In this document: piece by piece, positions 19,378 to 27,695 of the stretch | Position numbering within the stretch: position 1 is the stretch's first letter | How the letters are laid out: each line of letters begins with the position of its first letter | NCBI GenBank assembly: GCA_049965975.1 | Contig: JBMFVN010000001.1 | Span: 1-27,749, forward strand | Length of the DNA stretch: 27,749 nt | Direction of reading: 5' to 3' | Origin: JAGDXZ01 sp049965975 | GTDB lineage: Archaea; Micrarchaeota; Micrarchaeia; Micrarchaeales; CABMGC01 | The notes under the pieces: model-generated | Told to the model about the DNA's origin: nothing | The model's database searches: none | The model's input: only the letters and a program-made list of their open reading frames with translations | Made by a program: the position numbers and the translations under genes

Positions 19378-22057
19378 TAGTTGTGGCTATGTTTATGCGC
19401 GTCTTCTGTTTCTCAAAGTCAAGTATCTCTTTGGGCAGATCGGTATAGCGGTTGAGCTGCTTCAAACCTATCAGCTTTATCTCGGCCTTAAGAAGCTCTG
19501 GCTTGCCTGATGTGCCGTCGTTTGCGTAGGCAAGGTCAAGGTACGTAAAACCACGAGTGCCTTGGCTTGTTGGTATGCCAACCTGCATTGGAAAGCCAGT
19601 AAGCATTGACGAGGTGGTGCCAGTAGCAGAGATTACAGTTTGACCCCAAGGAGTAGTTATGAAATCTATAGAGTGCTCATGCCTGTCTGCGCCCAGCGCC
19701 AAAATATGATCAGCGTCAAGGTTTAATCTCCTTGTTTGCAGCCTGTGGGCCACATAAATGCTTGTATTGTCTGACAATTTAACGTCACCGGAGCCCATGT
19801 CTCCGCCAGAGATCGGAATTATTTGAGCCCTTACCCTGCCCTTCAAAGTCTGCGCTATTGACATGGCTTCGTCGTTAGTTTTGTTTCGATAAGATTTGTT
19901 GTAATGCTGGCCTGAAACAACCACTATCGCCTGAGCCTTCGCCGCTTTTATCACTGGTAGCAGATGCTGGATAAGCACTTCCCTCTGCTCATCAGTATTG
20001 CCTATAGGCTGCTTGTAAAGCAAATAAGATTCGTATTCTTCAACAAGCTCCTGCCTTCTGTTTCTGTCGATTTTTGTTTTCGCCAGGTATTCTTCAAACT
20101 CCTTGACATTTGAAATAGAACTCTCTTTGTTAAGCTCGTTCTTTATGCCAAGATAATCGCCTTCTATGTTGTCCCCTCCTAAGAACAAAATGTTTGCCAC
20201 CAGGCCGTTGTCCTTTAAGTACTTTTCCAAAGCGTCTGTAAGCCGAACGGTTGGCAAGCCGTAGCCTGAAGTGCCTATGTGCGCATCGTTGTACATCAGA
20301 ATGGGCAGCTGCTTTATCTGCGCAGGCTGCGAATACGATGCCAGATAAGGAGCTAGCGAATCCGGCATTCGCTCTTTAGCTTCCCTTAGCAAGCGCAAAT
20401 TCATCTCGCTTGGAAGCTTGTTCTCAATCTGAGCTATTGACTCTTCGGAAAGCTCTGAATTTGAAATACGCTTCAACTGATCGCTCCTCTTCAGCTCTTT
20501 AAGCCTGCTTTCAAGAGGCTCCTTTTCGTCATCAAAGGCTTCCTTTGCCTTAAGCTTAAGGTAAGCCGAGCTGTAAAAATAAAAAGAAACACCGCCATCT
20601 TTGCTTATTCTAGCCTCGATAAAGCCGGATGTCACTCCTTTGTTCTTGCCAACGACCTCTGTAAGCGGGGTCTTTATGCCTTCGTTCCATGCCTCCTGGA
20701 CTTTCTGAAAATCTACTATCGGAGGAACAGAAACCTCATAGACAAGCTTGCCTTCTGAATCATGACTATTGAATAAAGGCTTTGCTTTTACGCTTCCTAC
20801 AACCACGTGCGACATGGCAACTATTTCGGCATTGCTGCCTGCGAAATGCGCCTCTGTCTCAAGCCTAGCATCAGGACTGGCAGGATAAGACTCAGACGTG
20901 TTAGACCCTCTGGCAGAAAGCCTGACACCTATTTCTTTCAGGCTTACGTCGTTTACATTCTCACTAAGAATGTCAAGGTTGACGCGCCTGCCGAATGTGT
21001 TCCTTATGTAGGTTTTGACTATTGAATCTGCAAGAAGCCACGAGAGGTCATCGAGCCTTTTCGAGCCAGGGAGATTGTGCGTATAGAGTTCTCCTGCCTC
21101 GGCATGCTCGTGCACTGCCCGCATCGCTTGCTCCTGCTGCTTACTTATCTCTTTTGCTGAAATCCTTTTCAGCATGTCGGCAAGCTCCTTTGAATAAGAG
21201 TCAAGTTCTTCGTATCTTTTTGGCTCTTTAGACTTGTCAACAGAAATTAGCTCTTTGGAAACCTCATCGTATTTCTTCTGCACCTCCTCAACGGAAACGG
21301 TGTCTGTTACAAAATTCGAAATAAGCTCGTCTAGCAGCGGACTTTTGCCCGGGTTCAGCTTTGAACGTATCTTGGCAAGGTCATCGATAGAGTTAAAGTG
21401 CTCCTCGAGCCACAGGCTAAAGAGCTGCCTGAGAAGCTCGTAAGTATGGGCGTAATCGGCCCTTTCCTCTTCAAGCTGCCTTACCTTTTCTCTCAAATTG
21501 TATATTTTCTCCTCATGGCTTTTGCCGTCTTTGCCGTTTGAAAGCTCCTTGTTCAGCAAACCCTTGCTCTTTTCTATTATTGTCGCATCTGCATCTACTT
21601 TCTTTGAATAAGCCAAAAGATCCCTGCCTATCTGGGCCGGGTTGAAGTTGTATTCTTTCACGAACAAGTCGTGGTAGCTGCTTTCGTTGTAAATATCGCT
21701 GTAGCCCATTACGTATACTACTTTAGTATCAAGCTTGTTCTTTGCAAGAAGCTCTGTAAGTCTGACAAGGTGCGGCTTCATAGCAACAGTGGCAAGATCA
21801 AGAGTTCTTATGGCAAGGGGCTTTGTCTTGCTGTAGCCCCCTCTGGTTATGTACTCTGGCATTTTAGGGAGAAGCTCGCCGTTAAAAGCAAGCAAAGAAG
21901 GAACGCCTTCTCCTTTTAAAACTCTGTCCTTTAGCTCTTTGTAAACCCCAATTATGTTTTCCTTGCTGAACCAAACAAGGCCGCCACCAAGTTCGCCAAT
22001 AAGCCATAGGCTTGTTCCGGCATTCTGCCAGTCCCCACCTTTGTTGGCATTAGCCAA
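19358..22057 (-). CDS. large calcineurin-like metallophosphoesterase with coiled-coil middle region
   Basis: In the frame from ATG 22099 (913 residues), the C-terminal part has all five metallophosphoesterase motifs: Asp605-x-His607 (YNDAHIGTSG), GGDNIEGD at 641-648, SGQHYNKS at 729-736 replacing GNHD, His785 (VAHRLQ), and GADRHEHS with His807 and His809. A charged coiled coil spans about 195-330. Residues 30-140 hold WLIGELGGGLVWF, FNGELLPK and VMGYSDIYN, which look like worn-down copies of GDxHG, GD and GNHD. The whole may be a tandem phosphoesterase with an inactive first copy. No membrane helix is seen. I prefer TTG 22057 (899 residues) because AGGGAGGGGG lies just upstream; ATG 22099 lacks such a site. 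The substrate is unknown. Confidence 0.7.
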   Translation of the reverse strand: MANANKGGDWQNAGTSLWLIGELGGGLVWFSKENIIGVYKELKDRVLKGEGVPSLLAFNGELLPKMPEYITRGGYSKTKPLAIRTLDLATVAMKPHLVRLTELLAKNKLDTKVVYVMGYSDIYNESSYHDLFVKEYNFNPAQIGRDLLAYSKKVDADATIIEKSKGLLNKELSNGKDGKSHEEKIYNLREKVRQLEEERADYAHTYELLRQLFSLWLEEHFNSIDDLAKIRSKLNPGKSPLLDELISNFVTDTVSVEEVQKKYDEVSKELISVDKSKEPKRYEELDSYSKELADMLKRISAKEISKQQEQAMRAVHEHAEAGELYTHNLPGSKRLDDLSWLLADSIVKTYIRNTFGRRVNLDILSENVNDVSLKEIGVRLSARGSNTSESYPASPDARLETEAHFAGSNAEIVAMSHVVVGSVKAKPLFNSHDSEGKLVYEVSVPPIVDFQKVQEAWNEGIKTPLTEVVGKNKGVTSGFIEARISKDGGVSFYFYSSAYLKLKAKEAFDDEKEPLESRLKELKRSDQLKRISNSELSEESIAQIENKLPSEMNLRLLREAKERMPDSLAPYLASYSQPAQIKQLPILMYNDAHIGTSGYGLPTVRLTDALEKYLKDNGLVANILFLGGDNIEGDYLGIKNELNKESSISNVKEFEEYLAKTKIDRNRRQELVEEYESYLLYKQPIGNTDEQREVLIQHLLPVIKAAKAQAIVVVSGQHYNKSYRNKTNDEAMSIAQTLKGRVRAQIIPISGGDMGSGDVKLSDNTSIYVAHRLQTRRLNLDADHILALGADRHEHSIDFITTPWGQTVISATGTTSSMLTGFPMQVGIPTSQGTRGFTYLDLAYANDGTSGKPELLKAEIKLIGLKQLNRYTDLPKEILDFEKQKTRINIATTTKNKSR

Positions 22058-22175
22058 AAGGTCCCCCTCCCTAATGGAATAAATGAGCAAACAAATCATT
22101 TAAATAAGTTGCTCGGCATGTGCCGCAATACAAATAAAAGGGGTAATACTTTAGTAAAAATTTTTTTTGATTTTG

Positions 22176-23480
22176 CTATTTTTGAAATTTCCTGCGCCTC
22201 CGCCTTCTCGAAACGAAATCGATTACCTCTAAGTAGAAGAAGCCTATAATTATCCAGACAAAGAAGGCATATACAAGAACAGGGCTCGCAAACATTATCC
22301 CAAGGGCAAGCTGGGCAAGAGAAGCCAGCGCAGCTGCCATAGAAATGTACATAGGCCTGCGGCCGAAGCTCAGGCGTATTAGAGAGGTGTCTGCAGCAAG
22401 ATGCACGAAAAGGCCGCCGAGTGCAGAAACTATGGCAAAGCTCATGAAGGTATTGAAAGCGCCTGCAGGGCTAAGGGCGACAAGGCCCAGGCAGGCATAT
22501 GCCAAAATGGACAAAGCTGCAGCGTTTATGGGCTTGCCCGACCTAAGCTCAGCAAGACTGCTATGCAAATGGCCTTTAGATGCCATTGCAAAAATGGTCC
22601 TTGAAGAAGCGGTCATGAAAGCGAGAACACCGAGCACCGAATCGTTGAATACTGCAAGAAGCAGGAGCAGTACCGCATAAGGCCCGAACATTTGCTTTAT
22701 GACATACAATGCAGGAAATTCTGTAGAAAGCAGATTAGTCTCGTGCAGCGAAAGCAGAGCGTCAGAAAGCCCGTAAACTGCAAAAGCGGCAAGGGCGCCG
22801 CCGATTAGAATAACTCCTATTACAGCAACGCCTATATGTCTGGGCTTCTTGGCTTCTCCAGAAAGGGGCGTGAGCGTGCCGTAGCCTGTAGGTATGCCTA
22901 TTGCAAAAAGTATTGCAAGCGCAATAGAGCCAAGGCTTGGCACAGCCGCAATCGGGTTGTATATTTTGAAGCCTGCCGCCTTTATCCCGAAAACGGCTAT
23001 CAAGACAAGGAACAACACTTCAAGCGAAGCTGCGAAAATGGCATATTTTGCTGAAGGCTTTATTCCGAAAATTACGAACAAGGCTGCAGTGGCAAGAACA
23101 AGCAGCAGCGAAAACGCTATAGGAATGTGAACTATGTAAGTTATTAGGAAAGCCCCACCGACTAGATAAGCAGAGCCATACAAAACAGAATAAAACAGGT
23201 AAAGCCAGCCTGTCTCGAAACCGAGCCTCTTGGAAAGGCTTGAAAACGCATAAGCATAGTAGCCACCTGGCTCTGAAAACCTTGCCGAAAGCTTGTAAAC
23301 GACATAGCCGTTAAGAAGTACTATGAGCGTGCCTATCGCTATGGCGATGGGAGCGAATGTAAGAGCATAGATTAGCACGGCAGTAGCAAAAGTAAGTATT
23401 GAAAGCAAAGGAGCTTGGCCACCAAGACCCATGAAATACAGGTCTGCCAGCTCAAGCTGCCTGCTTAACTTATCGGCCAT
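22176..23480 (-). CDS. APC-superfamily amino acid permease
   Basis: The 434-residue product has about 12 hydrophobic helices and the APC start: SRQLELADLYFMGLGGQAP, with the broken-helix glycine motif of TM1, then FSEPGGYYAYAFSSLSKRLGFETGWLYLF, diagnostic for the family. TM6 carries AIGIPTGYGTLTPLSGEAKKPRH. Such carriers import or exchange amino acids or polyamines, driven by ions or by antiport. The C-terminus is a basic tail (VSRRRRRRKFQK). ATG 23480 has GGTG upstream. It runs in the same direction as the phosphoesterase, 76 bases before it, and is divergent from mcm. The substrate cannot be read; an amino-acid importer would suit a peptide- or amino-acid-fermenting cell with AcdAB. Confidence 0.85.
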   Translation of the reverse strand: MADKLSRQLELADLYFMGLGGQAPLLSILTFATAVLIYALTFAPIAIAIGTLIVLLNGYVVYKLSARFSEPGGYYAYAFSSLSKRLGFETGWLYLFYSVLYGSAYLVGGAFLITYIVHIPIAFSLLLVLATAALFVIFGIKPSAKYAIFAASLEVLFLVLIAVFGIKAAGFKIYNPIAAVPSLGSIALAILFAIGIPTGYGTLTPLSGEAKKPRHIGVAVIGVILIGGALAAFAVYGLSDALLSLHETNLLSTEFPALYVIKQMFGPYAVLLLLLAVFNDSVLGVLAFMTASSRTIFAMASKGHLHSSLAELRSGKPINAAALSILAYACLGLVALSPAGAFNTFMSFAIVSALGGLFVHLAADTSLIRLSFGRRPMYISMAAALASLAQLALGIMFASPVLVYAFFVWIIIGFFYLEVIDFVSRRRRRRKFQK

Positions 23481-23530
23481 GCCAACACCAGAAAGAGCAT
23501 TTAGCTATTTTCTATTCTTGCACGCTAACT

Positions 23531-23540
23531 TTTATATAGG
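23531..23540 (+). promoter_or_regulatory. TATA box of mcm
   Basis: TTTATATAGG is centred about 35 bases before GTG 23570. Transcription would start near 23561, just at the GGGGGT ribosome-binding-like sequence at 23561-23566, so the leader is very short. Confidence 0.45.
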
Positions 23541-23569
23541 TGCTAGACTTTATGTAAAATGGGGGTTCT

Positions 23570-25633
23570 GTGGAAGCTGTTGCTGCTAAAGAGTTTGAGG
23601 ACAAGTTCCTTGAATTTTACAATGCTTATTACACAGAGCAGATAAACGCCCTTTTCGTAAGCTATCCGGTAAAAAGGTCGCTAAGCGTAAACATTGCTGA
23701 CCTTGAGAAGTTTGACCATGAGCTTGCAGAGGAGCTGCTAAACAACCCAGACAACGTAATACCTTCTGCAAACTCGGCGCTGGCAAAGCTTAACCCTAAG
23801 CCAGATGCCACAAAGCCCGTTTACGCAAGGTTCTTCAACCCCGATACTTCTAACGCACCGCTTCTTCAGGATGTAGGCTCCGAGCAGATAGGCAAGCTGC
23901 TGACGCTCGATTCCCTGGTAATAAAGCGATCAGAGATAATGCCAAAGGTGCATGTCGGCGTATTCAAGTGCAACGTCTGCGGGACAGTGGTGAAAATAGA
24001 CATGGACAGGCAGGAAGCCCCCGAGATATGCCCGCAGTGCCACCACAAGTCTCTAAAGCAGGTTACCGAAGAATCAGAATTCATAAACTTGCAAAGGCTA
24101 GAAGTCCAAGACCCGCTAGAAAAGCTCAAGGGCAACGTGCCCAACTGGCACATGGAAATATGGCTTCAGGATGACTTGGTAAACAGCGTCCTGCCTGGAG
24201 ACAGGGCAGACATAACAGGAATTCTGAGAATAAGGCCCAGGATAACAAGAACCGGCAAGCAGGACAAGTCAGTTTTCACGATGTTTCTCGAAGCAGTCTC
24301 TGTAAACCCGAAGCAGAAGGAATTCGCAGAACTCGAGATAACACCGGAAGAGGAGCAGAAGATAAAAGAGCTTGCAAAAGATCCGCTCATATTTGACAAG
24401 CTTGCGAAGTCAATAGCGCCTTCCATATACGGCTATGATGAGATAAAGAAGGCCATAACGCTTCAGCTCTTCGGCGGCACGCCTGACAAAAGGCTGATAG
24501 ACGGCGGACTGATAAGGAGCGACATACATATACTTCTCATAGGCGATCCTGGAACAGCAAAGACAAGACTTTTGCAGTCTGTAACTGCAATAGTGCCAAA
24601 GGGCATATATGTCAGCGGCAAGTCAGTGAGCTCTGCGGGCCTTACTGCAACTGCGGAGAGGGACGAACTCTCAGAAGGTGGTTGGACCCTTAAGGCAGGC
24701 GCTCTAGTTCTTGGCTCTGGCGGAACCGTATGCATAGATGAATTTGACAAAATAAGCGATGAAGACAAGGCAGGATTGCTTGAAGCCATGGAATCTCAGA
24801 CGATAAGCGTTGCAAAGGCAGGAATAGTGGCGCGTTTCAACGCGAAGGCGTCTATTCTTGCAAGCGCAAACCCAAAGTTTGGGAGGTTCGACAGGAACAT
24901 ATATCCATCGGAGCAGTTCGACATACCGCCGACACTTCTTTCAAGATTTGACCTTATTTTCCCGATAACTGACCTCATGGACGAGGAGCTTGACAGGAAC
25001 ATAGCAAGGCACATACTCATACAGCACGAAGCGGCAGGAGCACAGATCGCACAAGTAGCCGAGTACGAGCAGGTAGAGGCTCCGCCGATAGACGCTGATA
25101 TTCTGAGAAAGTATATAGCTTATGCAAAGAAGAACATAAAGCCCAGGCTCACAAAGGAGGCAAGCGAAAGGATAGAGGACTATTACACAGATCTCAGAAA
25201 GCTTGGGCTCAAGCAGGGAGCCACGCCAATAACGCCGAGACAGATAGAAGGCCTTGTCAGGCTTGCAGAAGCAAGCGCAAAGTCTAGACTCTCTCCGGTT
25301 GTAGAGCTTAAAGACGCTGAAATAGCTGTGCAGCTCACCGACTACATGCTTAACACGCTTGCAGTAGACAAGAGCGGAAGGCGCGACATAGACATATTGC
25401 AGACAGGCATGCCTAAGGAGAAAGTCGACAAGATAAACACAATAATGGGCATAATAAAGGAAATGGAGGAAAAGGAGGGCAACGCAAAAGTAACTTCTGT
25501 TCTCGAAGAGGCTGAAAAGGCTGGCATAGACAGGCAGACAACTGTAAAGTACATAGACGAGCTCGAGAGAAGCGGCGACGTGTATATGCCTAAGCCAGGT
25601 ATACTCAAGATTGTGAAGCACGAGTCCGAATAG
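23570..25633 (+). CDS. mcm: replicative DNA helicase MCM
   Basis: The 687-residue product has all MCM parts: an N-terminal oligonucleotide-binding region with a zinc site Cys134-x2-Cys137 and Cys154-x2-Cys157, and an AAA+ domain. The latter has Walker A GDPGTAKTRLLQ at 325-336, Walker B CIDEFDK with Asp390-Glu391, sensor 1 Asn434 (ASANPKFGR), and the arginine finger Leu-Ser-Arg459-Phe. The C-terminal winged helix follows after about residue 600. It forms a hexameric 3' to 5' helicase that opens DNA at replication forks. The length is normal and no intein interrupts the ATPase motifs, which are common intein sites. The start is GTG 23570, preceded by GGGGGT. Confidence 0.96.
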   Translation: MEAVAAKEFEDKFLEFYNAYYTEQINALFVSYPVKRSLSVNIADLEKFDHELAEELLNNPDNVIPSANSALAKLNPKPDATKPVYARFFNPDTSNAPLLQDVGSEQIGKLLTLDSLVIKRSEIMPKVHVGVFKCNVCGTVVKIDMDRQEAPEICPQCHHKSLKQVTEESEFINLQRLEVQDPLEKLKGNVPNWHMEIWLQDDLVNSVLPGDRADITGILRIRPRITRTGKQDKSVFTMFLEAVSVNPKQKEFAELEITPEEEQKIKELAKDPLIFDKLAKSIAPSIYGYDEIKKAITLQLFGGTPDKRLIDGGLIRSDIHILLIGDPGTAKTRLLQSVTAIVPKGIYVSGKSVSSAGLTATAERDELSEGGWTLKAGALVLGSGGTVCIDEFDKISDEDKAGLLEAMESQTISVAKAGIVARFNAKASILASANPKFGRFDRNIYPSEQFDIPPTLLSRFDLIFPITDLMDEELDRNIARHILIQHEAAGAQIAQVAEYEQVEAPPIDADILRKYIAYAKKNIKPRLTKEASERIEDYYTDLRKLGLKQGATPITPRQIEGLVRLAEASAKSRLSPVVELKDAEIAVQLTDYMLNTLAVDKSGRRDIDILQTGMPKEKVDKINTIMGIIKEMEEKEGNAKVTSVLEEAEKAGIDRQTTVKYIDELERSGDVYMPKPGILKIVKHESE

Positions 25634-25652
25634 CTTCGGAACCGAGAAGCTA
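25631..25652 (+). terminator. stem-loop containing the mcm stop codon, followed by a T-run
   Basis: TAGCTTC at 25631-25637, beginning with the stop codon, pairs perfectly with GAAGCTA at 25646-25652 around an 8-base loop. TTTTTATTG follows at 25661-25669. This resembles a bacterial-style terminator or a 3'-end processing hairpin. Archaea more often use T-tracts alone, so the hairpin is unusual and the call is tentative. Confidence 0.4.
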
Positions 25653-25695
25653 AGAAAAGGTTTTTATTGATAAATAGGTATTCTCTATTGATTCT

Positions 25696-27123
25696 GTGCT
25701 GCTAATTCCTGTGCTAGTGCTGCTTCCACTTTTGTTCATAATACCAGTCTTGGTTCTTGACAGGCGCCACTCTTTCGCTGTTTCTGTTGCTTCTGCAGCG
25801 GTAACCTTGCTGCTTATTGTATCTGCACTGGCATTGGCCCATTACTATGGCTTTGGCCCGCTTGATTCGTCTTTTGCTTATATCTCGAGCCTGGGCATAG
25901 GATTCAGCTTCAGCATGAACGCCTTCACAGAGCTTCTCGCGCTAATGACAGGCATAGTATTCCTTGCAGCTGCGATATCGGCAAAAAGCTTCATAAAGGA
26001 ATCTGAGAAGCTTTACAATGCGCTTTTCCTAATTTCTGCTTCTTCCACTTTGGGCGTGTTCCTTGCAGGAAACTTTTTCCTGCTTTATGTCTTCTGGGAG
26101 ATAAGCGAATTTGCGATGTTTTTCATAATCTACATTTTCGGGGCATATGACAGGCGCTATGCGGCAATAAAATTCATAATATTCTCTATGACATCTAGCC
26201 TGCTTTTGCTTATAGGCATAATGCTAATTTATTCTGAGATGCCTGTGCACACGTTCAGCATAAGCGAGGCATTGAGCAATGCTAAGCTCATACCTGCTCA
26301 ATGGCAGCTTTTGATACTAGTGATATTGCTTGTTGCTTTCATGATAAAAATGCCCATATTCCCATTTCATACATGGCTTCCTGACGCGCATACAGAGGCT
26401 CCTGCCCCTGGAAGCATGATACTTGCTGGCGTTTTGCTGAAGTTCGGCGGATACGGCATGCTGCTTGCTTTTCTCATGCTGCCGATAGCTGCCAAGTACT
26501 CTTTTTACCTTGCGCTGCTGTTTGCGCTTTCTATCATTTATGCCGGTTTCGTAACACTTAGGCAAGAGCACTTCAAGCGTGCAATAGCATATACGAGCGT
26601 TGTCGACATGGGAATAGCGGCCCTTGGCTTGGCTACATTCAACACATACGGCTATGCTGGTGCATTGTACGCCATGCTGAGCCATGGCATAGTAATTGCC
26701 CTTATGTTTCTGATTGCTGGTACTGTCGATGAGTCGTTTGGCACGTTGCTAATAAACAAGCTAAGAGGAATAGCAAAGAGCTTCAGTGGATTGGCATATG
26801 CTTTCATATTCGGCTCTTTTGCAATGGCTGGCCTGCCGCTTACAGCTGGCTTTGTCGGCGATCTGCTTGTATTTACTGGCGCAACAAAAGCGCTGGGCGT
26901 TGTTTTCCTGGCACCTTTGCTCGGCCTATTGCTGATAAGCGTATTCATGTTCTGGCTTGCCGAGCGCATGTTTTTCAACATAAGTGAGGCAATAGAGCCG
27001 TACGCAGAAGTCGATAAAAGCTTTGCATATGCCGCTTCTTTGCTAATTGCTTCGACGCTTTTGCTTGGCATACTTCCAGAGATATTGATAGGCCCAATCA
27101 GCACCGCTTTGGCGGCACTCTAG
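25696..27123 (+). CDS. NuoM/MrpD-like proton-translocating membrane subunit (orphan)
   Basis: The 475-residue product has about 14 hydrophobic helices and the antiporter-like fold of complex I subunits. The conserved TM5 Glu135 lies in YVFWEISEFAMFF and the TM7 Lys218 in MIKMPIFPFHTWLPDAHTEAP, nearly the NuoM signature, followed by GSMILAGVLLKFGGYGM. In complexes these helices move protons or sodium ions. No other Nuo, Fpo, Mrp or Mbh genes lie beside it: mcm is upstream and a CBS gene downstream. It is either a stand-alone transporter or works with subunits encoded elsewhere. The start is GTG 25696, with AT-rich TATA-like sequence at 25660-25680. Confidence 0.85.
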   Translation: MLLIPVLVLLPLLFIIPVLVLDRRHSFAVSVASAAVTLLLIVSALALAHYYGFGPLDSSFAYISSLGIGFSFSMNAFTELLALMTGIVFLAAAISAKSFIKESEKLYNALFLISASSTLGVFLAGNFFLLYVFWEISEFAMFFIIYIFGAYDRRYAAIKFIIFSMTSSLLLLIGIMLIYSEMPVHTFSISEALSNAKLIPAQWQLLILVILLVAFMIKMPIFPFHTWLPDAHTEAPAPGSMILAGVLLKFGGYGMLLAFLMLPIAAKYSFYLALLFALSIIYAGFVTLRQEHFKRAIAYTSVVDMGIAALGLATFNTYGYAGALYAMLSHGIVIALMFLIAGTVDESFGTLLINKLRGIAKSFSGLAYAFIFGSFAMAGLPLTAGFVGDLLVFTGATKALGVVFLAPLLGLLLISVFMFWLAERMFFNISEAIEPYAEVDKSFAYAASLLIASTLLLGILPEILIGPISTALAAL

Positions 27124-27133
27124 GAAAATAGAA

Positions 27134-27634
27134 TCAAATAGTCTCAAGCTCTGAGGCTCCTACTTCGCCGTAGCCGGAATCGAGAAGTTCTCTTAGCAGA
27201 CCTATCAAATAGTTAGTATTCTCGATAATGTCGGTTTGCGTTACAATGCCTACAAGCTTATTCGACTCGTCGACTATGCAAAGCCTCTTTATCCTTTTTG
27301 TGGCCATGTACTTGGCAACGTCCTCTATTTTTGCCTCGGTGTTTGCGGTAAGGACGGGCTTGCTCATTACGTGCTTTGCCTTTGTAAACCAGAGACTTCT
27401 CTTCTTAGAAAGCAGCCTTCTTACTATATCGCCTTCTGTAACCATTCCTATTGGTTCATTTTCCTTGTTTACAATCACAACTGTGTCAATGTCGTGGTTT
27501 TTCATCTTTTTTGCTATCTCTCTAACGCTTGCATTCTCTCTTGCAGTAACTACAGGAGAGCTCATTATCTCTCTTATGGCTATGTCTGAAGTCTTTCGCG
27601 CATCAATAAGCAAATCCTTGTCAGGAGCTCGCAT
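27134..27634 (-). CDS. tandem CBS-domain protein
   Basis: From ATG 27634 the 166-residue product consists of two CBS domains. The first runs IREIMSSPVVTARENASVRE to IGMVTEGDIVRRLL; the second runs KHVMSKPVLTANTEAKIED to LVGIVTQTDIIENT. Such pairs bind adenine nucleotides (AMP, ATP or S-adenosylmethionine) and usually regulate a partner protein. It has no attached enzyme or DNA-binding domain. The frame stays open upstream to 27742 and beyond the window, but that part encodes what looks like a TnpB tail. GGTGGGTG just before ATG 27634 and an AT-rich box at 27666-27676 support the short start. It converges with the NuoM-like gene, 10 bases apart. Confidence 0.85.
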   Translation of the reverse strand: MRAPDKDLLIDARKTSDIAIREIMSSPVVTARENASVREIAKKMKNHDIDTVVIVNKENEPIGMVTEGDIVRRLLSKKRSLWFTKAKHVMSKPVLTANTEAKIEDVAKYMATKRIKRLCIVDESNKLVGIVTQTDIIENTNYLIGLLRELLDSGYGEVGASELETI

Positions 27635-27665
27635 ACACCCACCTAATTCATATTTCACCTGAAAG

Positions 27666-27676
27666 ATTTTTAAATG
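27666..27676 (-). promoter_or_regulatory. TATA-like box of the CBS-domain gene
   Basis: On the minus strand CATTTAAAAAT lies about 35-40 bases before ATG 27634, giving a leader of roughly 10 nt. It overlaps one arm of a 7-base inverted repeat. Confidence 0.4.
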
Positions 27677-27689
27677 GCTTGCAGCCATT
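27673..27689. repeat. 7-base perfect inverted repeat with 3-base loop
   Basis: AATGGCT-TGC-AGCCATT lies between the CBS TATA-like box and the presumed end of the IS200/IS605 element. It could be a regulator site for the CBS gene or a remnant related to transposon-end recognition. Confidence 0.45.
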
Positions 27690-27695
27690 CGGGTA

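Noticed and set aside
24941..25621. 226-residue open frame antisense to mcm
   Set aside because: It mirrors the conserved mcm coding frame, is rich in Tyr, Cys, Leu and Val as expected from a reverse frame, and has no motif or promoter of its own.
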